20,992 bases of DNA from a virus: IMG/VR virus record IMGVR_UViG_3300021957_000391, positions 1 to 20,992 of that record; one strand, 5' to 3'. The notes under the pieces were generated by a model. The model was given only the letters and a program-made list of their open reading frames with translations. It made no database searches and was not told the origin of the DNA. A program made the position numbers and the translations under genes. Positions within the stretch are counted from its first letter, which is position 1. The number at the start of each line of letters is the position of its first letter. This document shows positions 7,372 to 13,941 of the stretch, piece by piece.

Positions 7372-7937
7372 CTTTCAAATACCTCCGAAGCCAATCTCAA
7401 TGCAAGATGATTATGGCCATATTGATTTATATGCCCCTCGCCATCAGCATACTCCTTAGCTAAATCTCTTAAATAATATTCCCAAATACAGGGATGATCT
7501 TTTATCATAGGTTGTTCTATCATATTAGGTCTATATATAGGAATTAACATTAAATTACTAGGATTTGCAATTCCCAAAACAGCTTTTATGAATAAAGCAT
7601 TTGTTCTTTCATACCAAGACATACGAGTAATTTTCTTAAACCATATATCTTGTACTAGTTGACCCCATATATCTTTTTTATTAGACCAACCATAAGGAAG
7701 CAGGTATTCTCCATTTCCTTTAGGATCAGCCCTATGATGATGTCCGATTAACCAAATAACTTTAAAACGATTGACAAGATCATTCTCTATGATATAATTA
7801 GCTTGTGCATCTAAAGTTATACCTGGCTCTTCATAACGGTTTTTTAAACCTAATTGATCAAAAGCAGGTATAGGTGCTTTATCGCTTGGTATTGACCAAG
7901 AATTTCCTACTATAAAGATTTCATTATTTATGTTCAT
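7308..7937 (-). CDS. SGNH-hydrolase-like protein, variant with GNS in block I
   Basis: A 209-residue protein. Block I is FIVGNSWSIP, with Asn in place of the Asp of GDS but Ser kept. The block III position reads IWLIGHHHRADP. Block V is DGEGHINQYGHNHLALRLA, the usual 'H.N..G...LA' pattern, but Asp is four and not three residues before His. The Ser-His pair is therefore present, and the acid residue is displaced or supplied by Asp/Glu nearby. It may be an esterase or acyltransferase, or a divergent non-catalytic member. Its start codon lies 8 nt inside the start of the oppositely oriented SGNH gene at 7930, so the two are divergent with overlapping 5' ends. The end overlaps the 2OG-oxygenase gene by 64 nt. 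Confidence 0.65.
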   Translation of the reverse strand: MNINNEIFIVGNSWSIPSDKAPIPAFDQLGLKNRYEEPGITLDAQANYIIENDLVNRFKVIWLIGHHHRADPKGNGEYLLPYGWSNKKDIWGQLVQDIWFKKITRMSWYERTNALFIKAVLGIANPSNLMLIPIYRPNMIEQPMIKDHPCIWEYYLRDLAKEYADGEGHINQYGHNHLALRLASEVFERWQITLQMSGQEQLKSDFRRR

Positions 7938-8565
7938 TATTGCCTGTGGAGATAGTTATACACAAGGAGAAGGTCTTGAGAAACAAACTCAAGCCTATCC
8001 ATATTTACTAAGTAGTAATATTACCAACTTTGCTCAAAGTGGTGCTTCTGAATATCTTATTACAACACAAATTGAAGAAGCTGTCAAGCTAAAACCTGAT
8101 TTGATTGTTGTAGGGCATACCAGTGAATATAGATGGGAAGTATGGGATGCTCGAAATAAATGTCAACAAGGATTTATAGTAGCTAATCACATAATGAGAA
8201 ACGAAAAATACTATAGAAACTGGATACTATCCGAACAAATATTAGGTAATACTAGAAACATAAAAGAACATAAAGCTGCATGGCATGCAGCAGGAATGTT
8301 ATATTTTTCGGAACAACAACTAGTTCAACGTCTATGGAGTGGTGCAGTAGCCAAACAAATATTACTTGCACAAAGAGCTAATATACCTATGATTCATCAT
8401 TGTTGTTTTCCACATCTACAACCCTTACTAGAAGAATTAACGGATGATTATGTAGAATTTCATTTAGATTTAGAAAAACATAAAGACATGGCCCCAGACA
8501 ATTCTCATGCGGGGGCAAAAAGTCATAAAAAATTAGCGAAGTTGCTCATGGATAAATTCAGCTAG
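7930..8565 (+). CDS. SGNH/GDSL-hydrolase-like protein on the opposite strand
   Basis: A 211-residue protein with clear SGNH features. Block I is IACGDSYTQGEG at about residues 4-15, block II is NFAQSGASEY, the block III position is VVGHTSEYRW, and block V is APDNSHAGAKSHKKLAKLL with D-x-x-H. Catalytic Ser, Asp and His are all present. It is the only rightward gene between 1 and 13883. The beginning (ATGTTCAT) shares its bases with the start of the divergent gene at 7937, and its end overlaps the convergent gene at 8533 by 33 nt. No intergenic space is left for a promoter, so one must lie within the neighbouring coding sequence, or the gene was inverted in place. No Shine-Dalgarno is visible ahead of ATG 7930. 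Confidence 0.85.
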   Translation: MFIIACGDSYTQGEGLEKQTQAYPYLLSSNITNFAQSGASEYLITTQIEEAVKLKPDLIVVGHTSEYRWEVWDARNKCQQGFIVANHIMRNEKYYRNWILSEQILGNTRNIKEHKAAWHAAGMLYFSEQQLVQRLWSGAVAKQILLAQRANIPMIHHCCFPHLQPLLEELTDDYVEFHLDLEKHKDMAPDNSHAGAKSHKKLAKLLMDKFS

Positions 8566-9198
8566 GGCTTTAGTTGCTTTTCTATTAGGATGAACTTGAT
8601 CAGTAGCTGAAGCAAAATATTCAGGGTGTTCTTTCCAAAAATTATGTTTATGCTCCCAAAGTTCCCAAAGTTTCATTGCACCTCTTTTATCATTGTCTGA
8701 ATATTTTTCAAAGTGAGTGTAGTCCCCAAAAATAGTTGTATCTTCAAAATCAGGATAGAAAAATTCAGTGATACTAGGAATCTTGAGATAGCAATTAAAG
8801 TCAGGTTCAATTTTCTCTATACCGCCTAAAAGAATTAATTTATGTTTATACTGATCTAGTACCTTATATTCTAATTCTTTTACTAACTTAATTTTTTCAA
8901 ATAGATCAGTAGTAGTATATGCTCTATGATGTTCTGGAGTTAGATGTTTAAAATCTCGTGTAGCACAAGTCTTAACATATATAACAAAGTCAAACCCTAT
9001 TTCATGACTCATTAAACAACTTAAAGATACAAAATCACCCCAACCAGGATTAGCAGCGTGTGCTACTTCATGACCTAAATCTCTTAAATATCTAGATATA
9101 GAATATTTTTCAGCAAAAGCTCTGGTTTCTTCGGGAGTGAGAGTTGGATCCCACTCCCCTGCTGACCACGAGTCGCCTGTGACCATTATTCTAGACAT
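8533..9198 (-). CDS. SGNH/GDSL-hydrolase-like protein
   Basis: A 221-residue protein. Block I is MVTGDSWSAGEW at about residues 5-16, block II is HAANPGWGD, and the block III position is YVKTCATRDF. Block V is SATDQVHPNRKATKALAEFI, a fully canonical D-x-x-H-P-N arrangement. All catalytic residues are present, so an active serine esterase or acyltransferase is likely. ATG 9198 immediately follows the stop of the DsbA-like gene (9199); ATG 9186 (MVTGDSWS) is an alternative. No Shine-Dalgarno is clear, suggesting translation coupled to the upstream gene. Its 3' end overlaps the convergent SGNH gene by 33 nt, so the two mRNAs are complementary there. Confidence 0.85.
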   Translation of the reverse strand: MSRIMVTGDSWSAGEWDPTLTPEETRAFAEKYSISRYLRDLGHEVAHAANPGWGDFVSLSCLMSHEIGFDFVIYVKTCATRDFKHLTPEHHRAYTTTDLFEKIKLVKELEYKVLDQYKHKLILLGGIEKIEPDFNCYLKIPSITEFFYPDFEDTTIFGDYTHFEKYSDNDKRGAMKLWELWEHKHNFWKEHPEYFASATDQVHPNRKATKALAEFIHEQLR

Positions 9199-9435
9199 TT
9201 AGAGACACGCTGCTACAATATCTTTAATTTCTTCCCATTTTTCCTCTTCTTCTTGTAAATTTTCTTTACGAACAATGGTAGCAATTTTAGTAATAGTTGC
9301 TACAGGAATATCATATTCTGACTTAATATCTTTTTTAAGTTCATTAATAGACTCCCTAATTGCCTCACCTTGAATCATTAGATCTACAATACGTGAGATT
9401 TCTTTACGTAATTCTGCTTTTAGTGCTACTTCCAT
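9199..9435 (-). CDS. DsbA-like double-stranded DNA-binding protein of T4-type phages
   Basis: A 78-residue, highly charged helical protein. The middle, INELKKDIKSEYDIP, followed by TITKIATIVRKEN and an acidic end (EEEEKWEEIKDIV), follows the pattern I know from T4 DsbA (NELIKDIR...ELGVDG...LLALYHKDN...ETEEVVELYD). T4 DsbA binds double-stranded DNA and has been linked to late transcription. The similarity is judged by eye over a short length. AGGA lies about 7 nt before ATG 9435, giving a sound start. It sits 9 nt after the 113-residue gene and directly abuts the SGNH gene. Its presence is one of the better pointers to a T4-like phage genome. Confidence 0.6.
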   Translation of the reverse strand: MEVALKAELRKEISRIVDLMIQGEAIRESINELKKDIKSEYDIPVATITKIATIVRKENLQEEEEKWEEIKDIVAACL

Positions 9436-9444
9436 TTGTTTTTC

Positions 9445-9786
9445 CTAATTTATTAGTTGAAAGGTTTTTCTGATATTCTCAGGTCTTTTTCTTATAAGTT
9501 TATCTTCTGTAAATTTGTCTAAAATATTATTAAAAATATCATGACTTAATGCGGTTATATCATCAGACTTAGTTCCATCTACTAGCAATCTCTGATGAAC
9601 CATGTTCAAAGCAGTTATTAGATTTGCAGAACCAATAGCTCTTGAATCTTTATAATCTCCTTCAGTTCTTGTTTTTACTAACTCCCATGTTTCGTTTTCC
9701 CAAACAGTGTCGTCGTCCTCATCGAATACTTCGATGGGCATACCGCATAGAATTTTCCATACCATATCATCATATTTTGTTGTCAT
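9445..9786 (-). CDS. Small acidic protein of unknown function (113 aa)
   Basis: I do not recognise the family. The product is acidic near the N-terminus (IEVFDEDDDTVWENETWELV) and helical after residue 45, with ANLITALNMVHQRLLVDG, DIFNNILDKF and a C-terminal IRKTFQLIN. No cysteine clusters, membrane segments or catalytic motifs are visible. It is the first gene after the terminator at 9803-9832 and lies 9 nt before the DsbA-like gene, so the two are probably co-transcribed. In T4 the gene before dsbA is 33, the late-transcription co-activator of similar length, but I see no convincing sequence match, so this is only a positional hint. No strong ribosome binding site is seen before ATG 9786. 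Confidence 0.7.
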   Translation of the reverse strand: MTTKYDDMVWKILCGMPIEVFDEDDDTVWENETWELVKTRTEGDYKDSRAIGSANLITALNMVHQRLLVDGTKSDDITALSHDIFNNILDKFTEDKLIRKRPENIRKTFQLIN

Positions 9787-9802
9787 TATTCAATTCACTT
9801 AT

Positions 9803-9832
9803 AAAAAGAGCGTAGCTGTACCAGCTACGCTC
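9803..9832 (-). terminator. Rho-independent terminator for the leftward transcript
   Basis: A perfect 11-bp inverted repeat (arms 9808-9818 and 9822-9832, arm sequence GAGCGTAGCTG, 3-nt loop) is followed on the minus strand by five T residues (the A run 9803-9807 on the plus strand). The stem is GC-rich against an AT-rich background. It follows the stop of the 123-residue gene at 9853 by about 20 nt and lies before ATG 9786. It should therefore end or attenuate the leftward transcript from the SGNH array side, and the DsbA-like genes would need their own promoter or readthrough. Confidence 0.9.
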
Positions 9833-9852
9833 GCACACTCCCTACGGTCGTA

Positions 9853-10224
9853 TTAGGAAGCAATCCAATCATCGCGATAAGGGGATGCATAGAACCAAGC
9901 CAAAGCTGTCTCAACATTTTTAGACGGAGTTCTCCCATCTAAACACTGTTCAAACTCACGTTTGAAGCGTAGCCACGGATTTCTCATATTGTTTACAGGC
10001 TTGATCTGGTCAATCTCACGCTGATTCCAGTGAATACAACGATCCGCATAAGCTGCTTCAATGTTAAGTGAACGCGTAGACTCGAAGAGTTTATCTTTAA
10101 GTATTTCATACAGCTCTACAAAAGCTGCGCTTTTCTCTTCTTCACTCAGCTGTGAAACACATATTCGACGCGCGTTCCTTACTAGATCACGATAACCATT
10201 TTTTGACACAAGTTTAAAGTACAT
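9853..10224 (-). CDS. Unknown protein, 123 aa, less AT-rich than its neighbours
   Basis: I do not recognise this protein. It starts MYFKLVSKNGYRDLVRNARR, has a helical middle with SEEEKSAAFVELYEILKDKL, and a C-terminal part rich in Trp and aromatic residues (WNQREIDQ, NPWLRFKREFEQC, ALAWFYASPYRDDW). No known catalytic motif or membrane segment is visible. GAGGT lies about 6 nt before ATG 10224 and supports this start. The DNA is clearly richer in G and C than the surrounding genes (CGC, CGA and GCG codons are frequent), as is the next gene upstream to a lesser degree, which may mark separate ancestry. It is the last gene before the terminator at 9803-9832. Confidence 0.75.
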   Translation of the reverse strand: MYFKLVSKNGYRDLVRNARRICVSQLSEEEKSAAFVELYEILKDKLFESTRSLNIEAAYADRCIHWNQREIDQIKPVNNMRNPWLRFKREFEQCLDGRTPSKNVETALAWFYASPYRDDWIAS

Positions 10225-10276
10225 AATTTACCTCTTATTAATAGCATAGTTTATAGTTTGTTGCAAATAGAAAATT

Positions 10277-10591
10277 CTACCAATCAGAATCATCTACCAT
10301 TAGTTCCAGATACATTGGTGGGTAGCTAACTTTATCCCTTTTCCAAAATTCGTCGGGATTGTGATGTCTAAATCTAGGAAGCATACGCCAATGAGCATTG
10401 ATTCTACGTACTGCTGAATCATACTCTTCATGAAATAAATTGTCTAAATCCATACGGTCTCTAGCTTCTTCCATCCATTCATGACATTTCCACGGATTCC
10501 AACGTGAAACATTCTCAGCTTCTCGAATTGTACGTTTAATACCCCAGTCTGAATATCCTACGGCATTAAGTGGATTTACAACTCTATCCAT
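10277..10591 (-). CDS. Unknown protein, 104 aa, rich in Trp, Arg and His
   Basis: I do not recognise this protein. It begins MDRVVNPLNAVGYSDWG and contains SRWNPWKCHEWMEEARDRMD, then NAHWRMLPRFRHHNPDEFW and YPPMYLELMVDDSDW. The many Trp, Arg and His residues suggest a compact globular fold. An earlier in-frame ATG at 10624 would add 11 residues, but ATG 10591 has GGAAG about 6 nt upstream and overlaps the stop of the preceding 57-residue gene by 8 nt, so I prefer it. It is followed by a 52-nt gap and then the 123-residue gene, with similar less AT-rich composition. The function is unknown. Confidence 0.7.
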   Translation of the reverse strand: MDRVVNPLNAVGYSDWGIKRTIREAENVSRWNPWKCHEWMEEARDRMDLDNLFHEEYDSAVRRINAHWRMLPRFRHHNPDEFWKRDKVSYPPMYLELMVDDSDW

Positions 10592-10757
10592 TACTTGCTT
10601 CCTTCTCATTATTTCTATAATCAATTAGTATTTCAATAATATAGCGTGCAGCAAAAAACTCACCATAATCTTGTTTCATATCTTCATACTCGTCCATAAC
10701 AAACGGTGCATTTTGATAAAAGAATGTTTTTGCTTCACTTATAGTTGGTCTTTTCAT
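10584..10757 (-). CDS. Small protein of unknown function, 57 aa
   Basis: A 57-residue frame runs from ATG 10757 to TAG 10584-10586. It begins MKRPTISEAKTFFYQNAP, has acidic-aromatic DEYEDMKQDYGEF, a hydrophobic helix AARYIIEILIDY and ends NEKEASNG. AAGGA is placed about 5 nt before the ATG, a strong ribosome binding site. The start overlaps the end of the SGNH gene at 10735 by 23 nt, and the stop overlaps the start of the next gene by 8 nt, as is usual in this operon. No family is recognised. Confidence 0.7.
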   Translation of the reverse strand: MKRPTISEAKTFFYQNAPFVMDEYEDMKQDYGEFFAARYIIEILIDYRNNEKEASNG

Positions 10758-11343
10758 GGTGTTCCTTAATTATATTATATATTTTATCAGCTAACATAAC
10801 ATTTTCTTGTTTTGTCATGTGATTATTTAGTTCATTTTTAAAAGGTGTTGATCTCATAGCGTCTAAAGGTGTATCAGTATTTATACCATTAGAAAACGTA
10901 TAATAAATATCAAAACAAGGTAAATGTATAGCTACTCCTTTATATTTACTTAAAATTGCGTGGTCAAACCAATAAAGTTCTCGTTTAAAACGTTGTTTAG
11001 CTACAGGTATGTTGTGTAGATATTTATAATAAGCATAAGCAGCTTTTGCTATATTATTATGTAAACCTCCTAGCTTGTACATATGATTGTCTAGTTCCCC
11101 TACCATCGCTGAATACTCAGAATTTACGTATAATCTATTAGGGTCAGTCCAGCAAAAGATAGTATAATCAGCTGTATTGTCAAAGGTTTGAATAGCATGC
11201 TCATGAGCAGATCCAGGGTTGCCCCATCCTATGGTAGAAGCATTTAATTTATTAGCTAGTAGTATAGGCCACGAGAAACTACGATCAGCTACTTCAGGTA
11301 CTAGTTGACAAAAAGAGTCGCCACAAAAGTTGATAGTTTTCAC
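10735..11343 (-). CDS. SGNH-hydrolase-like protein, array copy 4 (last in transcript order)
   Basis: A 202-residue member of a four-gene tandem array. Block I is INFCGDSFCQ at about residues 4-13; the block II-like segment is GWGNPGSAHEH; the block III position reads FCWTDPNRLY; the block V region is ELNNHMTKQENVMLADKI. The catalytic His is kept, but the Asp three residues before it is replaced by Leu, with Glu at minus four. A Ser-His dyad, a Glu substitute or loss of activity are all possible. Translation starts at GTG 11343, overlapping the stop of the previous copy as GTGA (4 nt), which implies coupled translation. The substrate is unknown and no signal peptide is present. Confidence 0.75.
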   Translation of the reverse strand: MKTINFCGDSFCQLVPEVADRSFSWPILLANKLNASTIGWGNPGSAHEHAIQTFDNTADYTIFCWTDPNRLYVNSEYSAMVGELDNHMYKLGGLHNNIAKAAYAYYKYLHNIPVAKQRFKRELYWFDHAILSKYKGVAIHLPCFDIYYTFSNGINTDTPLDAMRSTPFKNELNNHMTKQENVMLADKIYNIIKEHHEKTNYK

Positions 11344-11930
11344 GATCTTTCCTTAATTATACTATATAGTTTATCGGCTAGTTCAAAATTCTCTTGCTCT
11401 GTAAAGTGGTTATTTAGTTCATTTTTAACATCTCTTGACCTCATAGCATTTAAAGGTGTGTCAGTATTTATACCATGAGTAAATACATGCTGAACATTAA
11501 AACAAGATAAGTGCACAGCTACTCCTCTATAGTTACTTAAAATTACGTGATCAAACCAGTATAATTCTCGTTTAAAACGTTGTTCAGCTATAGGTATGTT
11601 ATGTAGATATTTATAATAAGCATAAGCAGCTTTTGCTATATTATTATGTAAACCTCCTAGCTGATGAGAAAATCGGCGGCGCTGATTATTCATATTTGCT
11701 GAATAGTCAGGATTTACATATAACCTATTAGGATCTGTCCAACAAAAGACGGTATAATCAACAGTATCATCAAAGGTTTGGATAGCATGTTCAGGAGCAG
11801 AACCAGAACCACCCCATCCTGTAATAGAGGCATTTAATTTATCAGCTAGTAGTGTAGTCCATGACAGACTATAATTATTATCAGACTCTTTCTGACAAAA
11901 AGAGTCGCCACAAAAGTTAATTGTTTGCAT
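11340..11930 (-). CDS. SGNH-hydrolase-like protein, array copy 3
   Basis: A 196-residue paralog. It begins MQTINFCGDSFCQKESD; an ATG four codons further upstream (11942) is in frame, but the array copies all start at M-[QK]-TINF, so 11930 is chosen. It has GWGGSGSAPEH (block II-like), FCWTDPNRLY (block III position) and ELNNHFTEQENFELADKL (block V without Asp at minus three). A purine run, GAGAAAAA, lies before the ATG. Unlike the other array junctions, this copy is separated from the copy upstream by a 77-nt gap carrying a T4-late-like promoter element (11958-11965), so it may begin its own late transcript. It shares with copy 2 the KESD segment after block I and most of the core. Confidence 0.75.
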   Translation of the reverse strand: MQTINFCGDSFCQKESDNNYSLSWTTLLADKLNASITGWGGSGSAPEHAIQTFDDTVDYTVFCWTDPNRLYVNPDYSANMNNQRRRFSHQLGGLHNNIAKAAYAYYKYLHNIPIAEQRFKRELYWFDHVILSNYRGVAVHLSCFNVQHVFTHGINTDTPLNAMRSRDVKNELNNHFTEQENFELADKLYSIIKERS

Positions 11931-11957
11931 AATTTTTCTCAATCATTATTTATTAAC

Positions 11958-11965
11958 TATTTATA
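11958..11965 (-). promoter_or_regulatory. T4-late-type promoter element TATAAATA
   Basis: On the minus strand the gap 11931-12007 contains TATAAATA, identical to the late-promoter consensus of T4-type phages, 27 nt before ATG 11930. A TTGCAT 17 nt upstream could also let it act as a weak sigma70 promoter. The octamer is not rare in AT-rich DNA, but this is one of very few true intergenic gaps in the leftward arm and the element is at the expected distance from the start codon. Confidence 0.5.
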
Positions 11966-12007
11966 CAACTAAAAAGAGAATCATGCAATCATAAAATGAA
12001 TTCTGTG

Positions 12008-12598
12008 TTACATATGTTGTTTAATTATATTATATAGTTTATCAGCTAACATAGCATTCTCTTGCTCTGTAAAGTGGTTATTTAGTTCATTTTTAACATC
12101 TTTTGATCTCATGTCATTTAAAGGTGTATCAATATTTATACCATGAGTAAATACATATGGAATACCAAAACAAGGTAAGTGTATAGCTACTCCTCTATAG
12201 TTACTTAAAATTGCGTGGTCAAACCAGTATAATTCTCTCATATAACGCTGTTTAGCTATAGGTATGTTATGTAGATATTTATAGTAAGCATAAGCAGCTT
12301 TTTGTATATTATTATGCAAACCTCCTAGCTGATGAATTAAGTGATGTAGGTGTCCCATAATTGCTGAATAGTCAGGATTTACATATAACCTATTAGTATC
12401 AGTCCAACAAAAGACGGTATAATCAGCCTCTTCATCATAAGATCTAAAAACATGCTCATGAGCAGCTCCGGGACCACCCCATCCTAGGATAGAAACATTT
12501 AATTTATCAGCTAGTAGAGTAGTCCACGACAAACTACGATTATTAATATCAGATTCTTTTTGACAGAAAGAGTCACCACAAAAGTTAATTGTTTTCAC
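12008..12598 (-). CDS. SGNH-hydrolase-like protein, array copy 2
   Basis: A 196-residue paralog of the neighbouring array members. Block I is INFCGDSFCQKESD; the block II-like segment is GWGGPGAAHEH; the block III position is FCWTDTNRLY; the block V region is ELNNHFTEQENAMLADKL, again without the Asp of D-x-x-H. The start is GTG 12598, overlapping the stop of copy 1 as GTGA, exactly like the junction at 11340-11343; even the preceding bases (GGAAAGATC) are the same. The core from YKYLHNIPIAKQR to ELYWFDHAILSNY is nearly identical to copy 3. The gene ends at TAA 12008-12010, followed by the short promoter-bearing gap. Confidence 0.75.
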   Translation of the reverse strand: MKTINFCGDSFCQKESDINNRSLSWTTLLADKLNVSILGWGGPGAAHEHVFRSYDEEADYTVFCWTDTNRLYVNPDYSAIMGHLHHLIHQLGGLHNNIQKAAYAYYKYLHNIPIAKQRYMRELYWFDHAILSNYRGVAIHLPCFGIPYVFTHGINIDTPLNDMRSKDVKNELNNHFTEQENAMLADKLYNIIKQHM

Positions 12599-13176
12599 GA
12601 TCTTTCCTTAATTATATTATATAGTTTATCGGCTAACATAGCATTTTGTTGTTTTGTCATGTGGTTTGCAATTTCTAAAGTTTTTGGTACATTCATTTTT
12701 CCTGGATTATCTCTTAGTTTATTGATTGGAGTATTAATATTTATATGATTAGTAAATTTATATATAGTAGTAAAGCAGGGAATATGAATAGCTAATCCTT
12801 TATACTTACTTAGCACTATACTATCAAACCAATATAAATCTCTATTATATCTTTCTATTGCTAAATCCATATTGTGTAAGTATTTGTAGTATACGTTAGC
12901 TGCTCCGTATATACGATGTTTATGTTGATCATTTTCTGCTGAAACAATACTCAAGGGATACTTTACATGATATAATCTGTGAGGCTCTGTCCAACAAAAG
13001 ACGGTATAATCAGCCTTTTCATCAAAAGTTTTAATAGCGTGTTCATGTGCTGCTCCGGACTTTCCATATCCTATTATATTAACATTAAGTTTACTAGCTA
13101 ATAAAGTAGTCCATGCAACATCTGGATTTTTTGCAATCCTACAAAAAGAATCTCCACAAAAATTGATTGTTTGCAT
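12595..13176 (-). CDS. SGNH-hydrolase-like protein, array copy 1 (most diverged)
   Basis: A 193-residue paralog. Block I is INFCGDSFCRIA; the block II-like segment is GYGKSGAAHEH; the block III position is FCWTEPHRLY; the block V region is EIANHMTKQQNAMLADKL. It lacks about eight residues between block III and the YKYLHN segment compared with the others, and carries an extra KMNVPKT stretch before block V. It is thus the outgroup within the array. The Asp of block V is missing here as well (Ile at minus three, Glu at minus four), so this loss predates the duplications. Its ATG 13176 overlaps the stop of the sulfotransferase-like gene by one base (TAATG). Confidence 0.75.
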   Translation of the reverse strand: MQTINFCGDSFCRIAKNPDVAWTTLLASKLNVNIIGYGKSGAAHEHAIKTFDEKADYTVFCWTEPHRLYHVKYPLSIVSAENDQHKHRIYGAANVYYKYLHNMDLAIERYNRDLYWFDSIVLSKYKGLAIHIPCFTTIYKFTNHININTPINKLRDNPGKMNVPKTLEIANHMTKQQNAMLADKLYNIIKERS

Positions 13177-13883
13177 TAATAGTCACCTATGGATACAGAT
13201 TGCTCACGTTCTAGATATGTGAGTATAAAAGATCTAACATCATTTATATTTGAAGTAAAATTAAAGTGATTTACAATCCTTTTATACGATAATTCAAATA
13301 TTTGTTCATCTTTAGAAAATAATTTATGTATATCAATATTAAAAGCTAAGGGATTAGTACTAGGTATAGTCATTAATTTTTGATGATACTTATCATACTC
13401 TTCAAAATGTTTTCTCATATCTTGTTTAAACCAATAAGAACGCTGTGTAAAATGTTTTTTTAAGTTAGAAGTATAAATATAAATATAAGGTCTATTCATA
13501 TATTTTATTAATTCTGCGTGCATATATACATAGCATATCAAGTTACTATTTGTAGTATAATAATTTTTTATATGTTCTAAAGATTTATCCGATAGTTCTT
13601 TAGTAATAAACATAGCAGTATGAGCTGTTATATAGTTAACAGTATTAGATCTAGTAGTTCTAGGACATTTCCAAAACCCATCTTGTTTAGGATATTCTAT
13701 AGAAGAACAATTAGGTTTTTTATCCTCATTCATAATGCTACTATCCCACCAAACTTCTTTATGACTAGCTAATATTCTGTAAAGTGCATGACCTCTCATA
13801 CCTTGTGCTGCTAATATGGGAATACATTTATTATCTAGTTGTTCAAAAAATAAATTAACTTTATTACAACATAATTTATTCAT
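13176..13883 (-). CDS. Possible sulfotransferase-like protein
   Basis: A 235-residue protein starting MNKLCCNKVNLFFEQL. PILAAQGMRGHALYRIL at about residues 21-37 has the strand, Gly-rich loop, Arg and helix arrangement of a nucleotide or PAPS loop, and YIYIYTSNLKKHFTQRSYWF at about 133-152 could be the second nucleotide-binding strand with Ser and Arg. The match to sulfotransferases is suggestive only. A longer frame starts at 13997, but ATG 13883 has GGAAG about 9 nt upstream, and the longer form would cross the divergent promoter and the start of the opposite gene. It is the first gene of the leftward arm, overlapping array copy 1 by one base. A minus-strand AATAAATA at 13913-13920 may be its late promoter. 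Confidence 0.5.
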   Translation of the reverse strand: MNKLCCNKVNLFFEQLDNKCIPILAAQGMRGHALYRILASHKEVWWDSSIMNEDKKPNCSSIEYPKQDGFWKCPRTTRSNTVNYITAHTAMFITKELSDKSLEHIKNYYTTNSNLICYVYMHAELIKYMNRPYIYIYTSNLKKHFTQRSYWFKQDMRKHFEEYDKYHQKLMTIPSTNPLAFNIDIHKLFSKDEQIFELSYKRIVNHFNFTSNINDVRSFILTYLEREQSVSIGDY

Positions 13884-13906
13884 ATACTTATACTTCCGTT
13901 TTTGTG

Positions 13907-13935
13907 TTGACCTATTTATTTTGTTATTGTATAAT
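13907..13935 (+). promoter_or_regulatory. Sigma70-type promoter of the rightward arm
   Basis: TTGACC at 13907-13912 and a perfect TATAAT at 13930-13935 are separated by 17 bp, the ideal spacing. It lies in the only divergent gap (13884-13941). The start of transcription would fall near 13942, the A of the ATG of the first gene, so the mRNA may have no leader. Use by the unmodified host RNA polymerase suggests early or host-type expression of the rightward genes. Confidence 0.85.
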
Positions 13936-13941
13936 GACTTT

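Larger units (their letters stand above)
10735..13176 (-). repeat. Tandem array of four paralogous SGNH-like genes
   Basis: Four direct repeats of about 0.6 kb each. The first bases of each gene (encoding TINFCGDSFC) and the core encoding YAYYKYLHN and ELYWFDH are most alike. Two of the three junctions keep the same GTGA start/stop overlap. Confidence 0.85.

Noticed and set aside
9445-9786. T4 gp33 homolog
   Set aside because: Position and size fit, but no convincing sequence likeness, including the gp33 C-terminal clamp-binding end, could be seen by eye.
12560-12748. Rightward 62-aa hydrophobic frame resembling a membrane protein
   Set aside because: It is the antisense shadow of array copies 1 and 2 across their junction; hydrophobic antisense frames are expected opposite AT-rich genes.
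10735-13176. Diversity-generating retroelement or CRISPR-like array
   Set aside because: The repeats are whole genes of about 0.6 kb; no reverse transcriptase and no short regular repeats with unique spacers are present.
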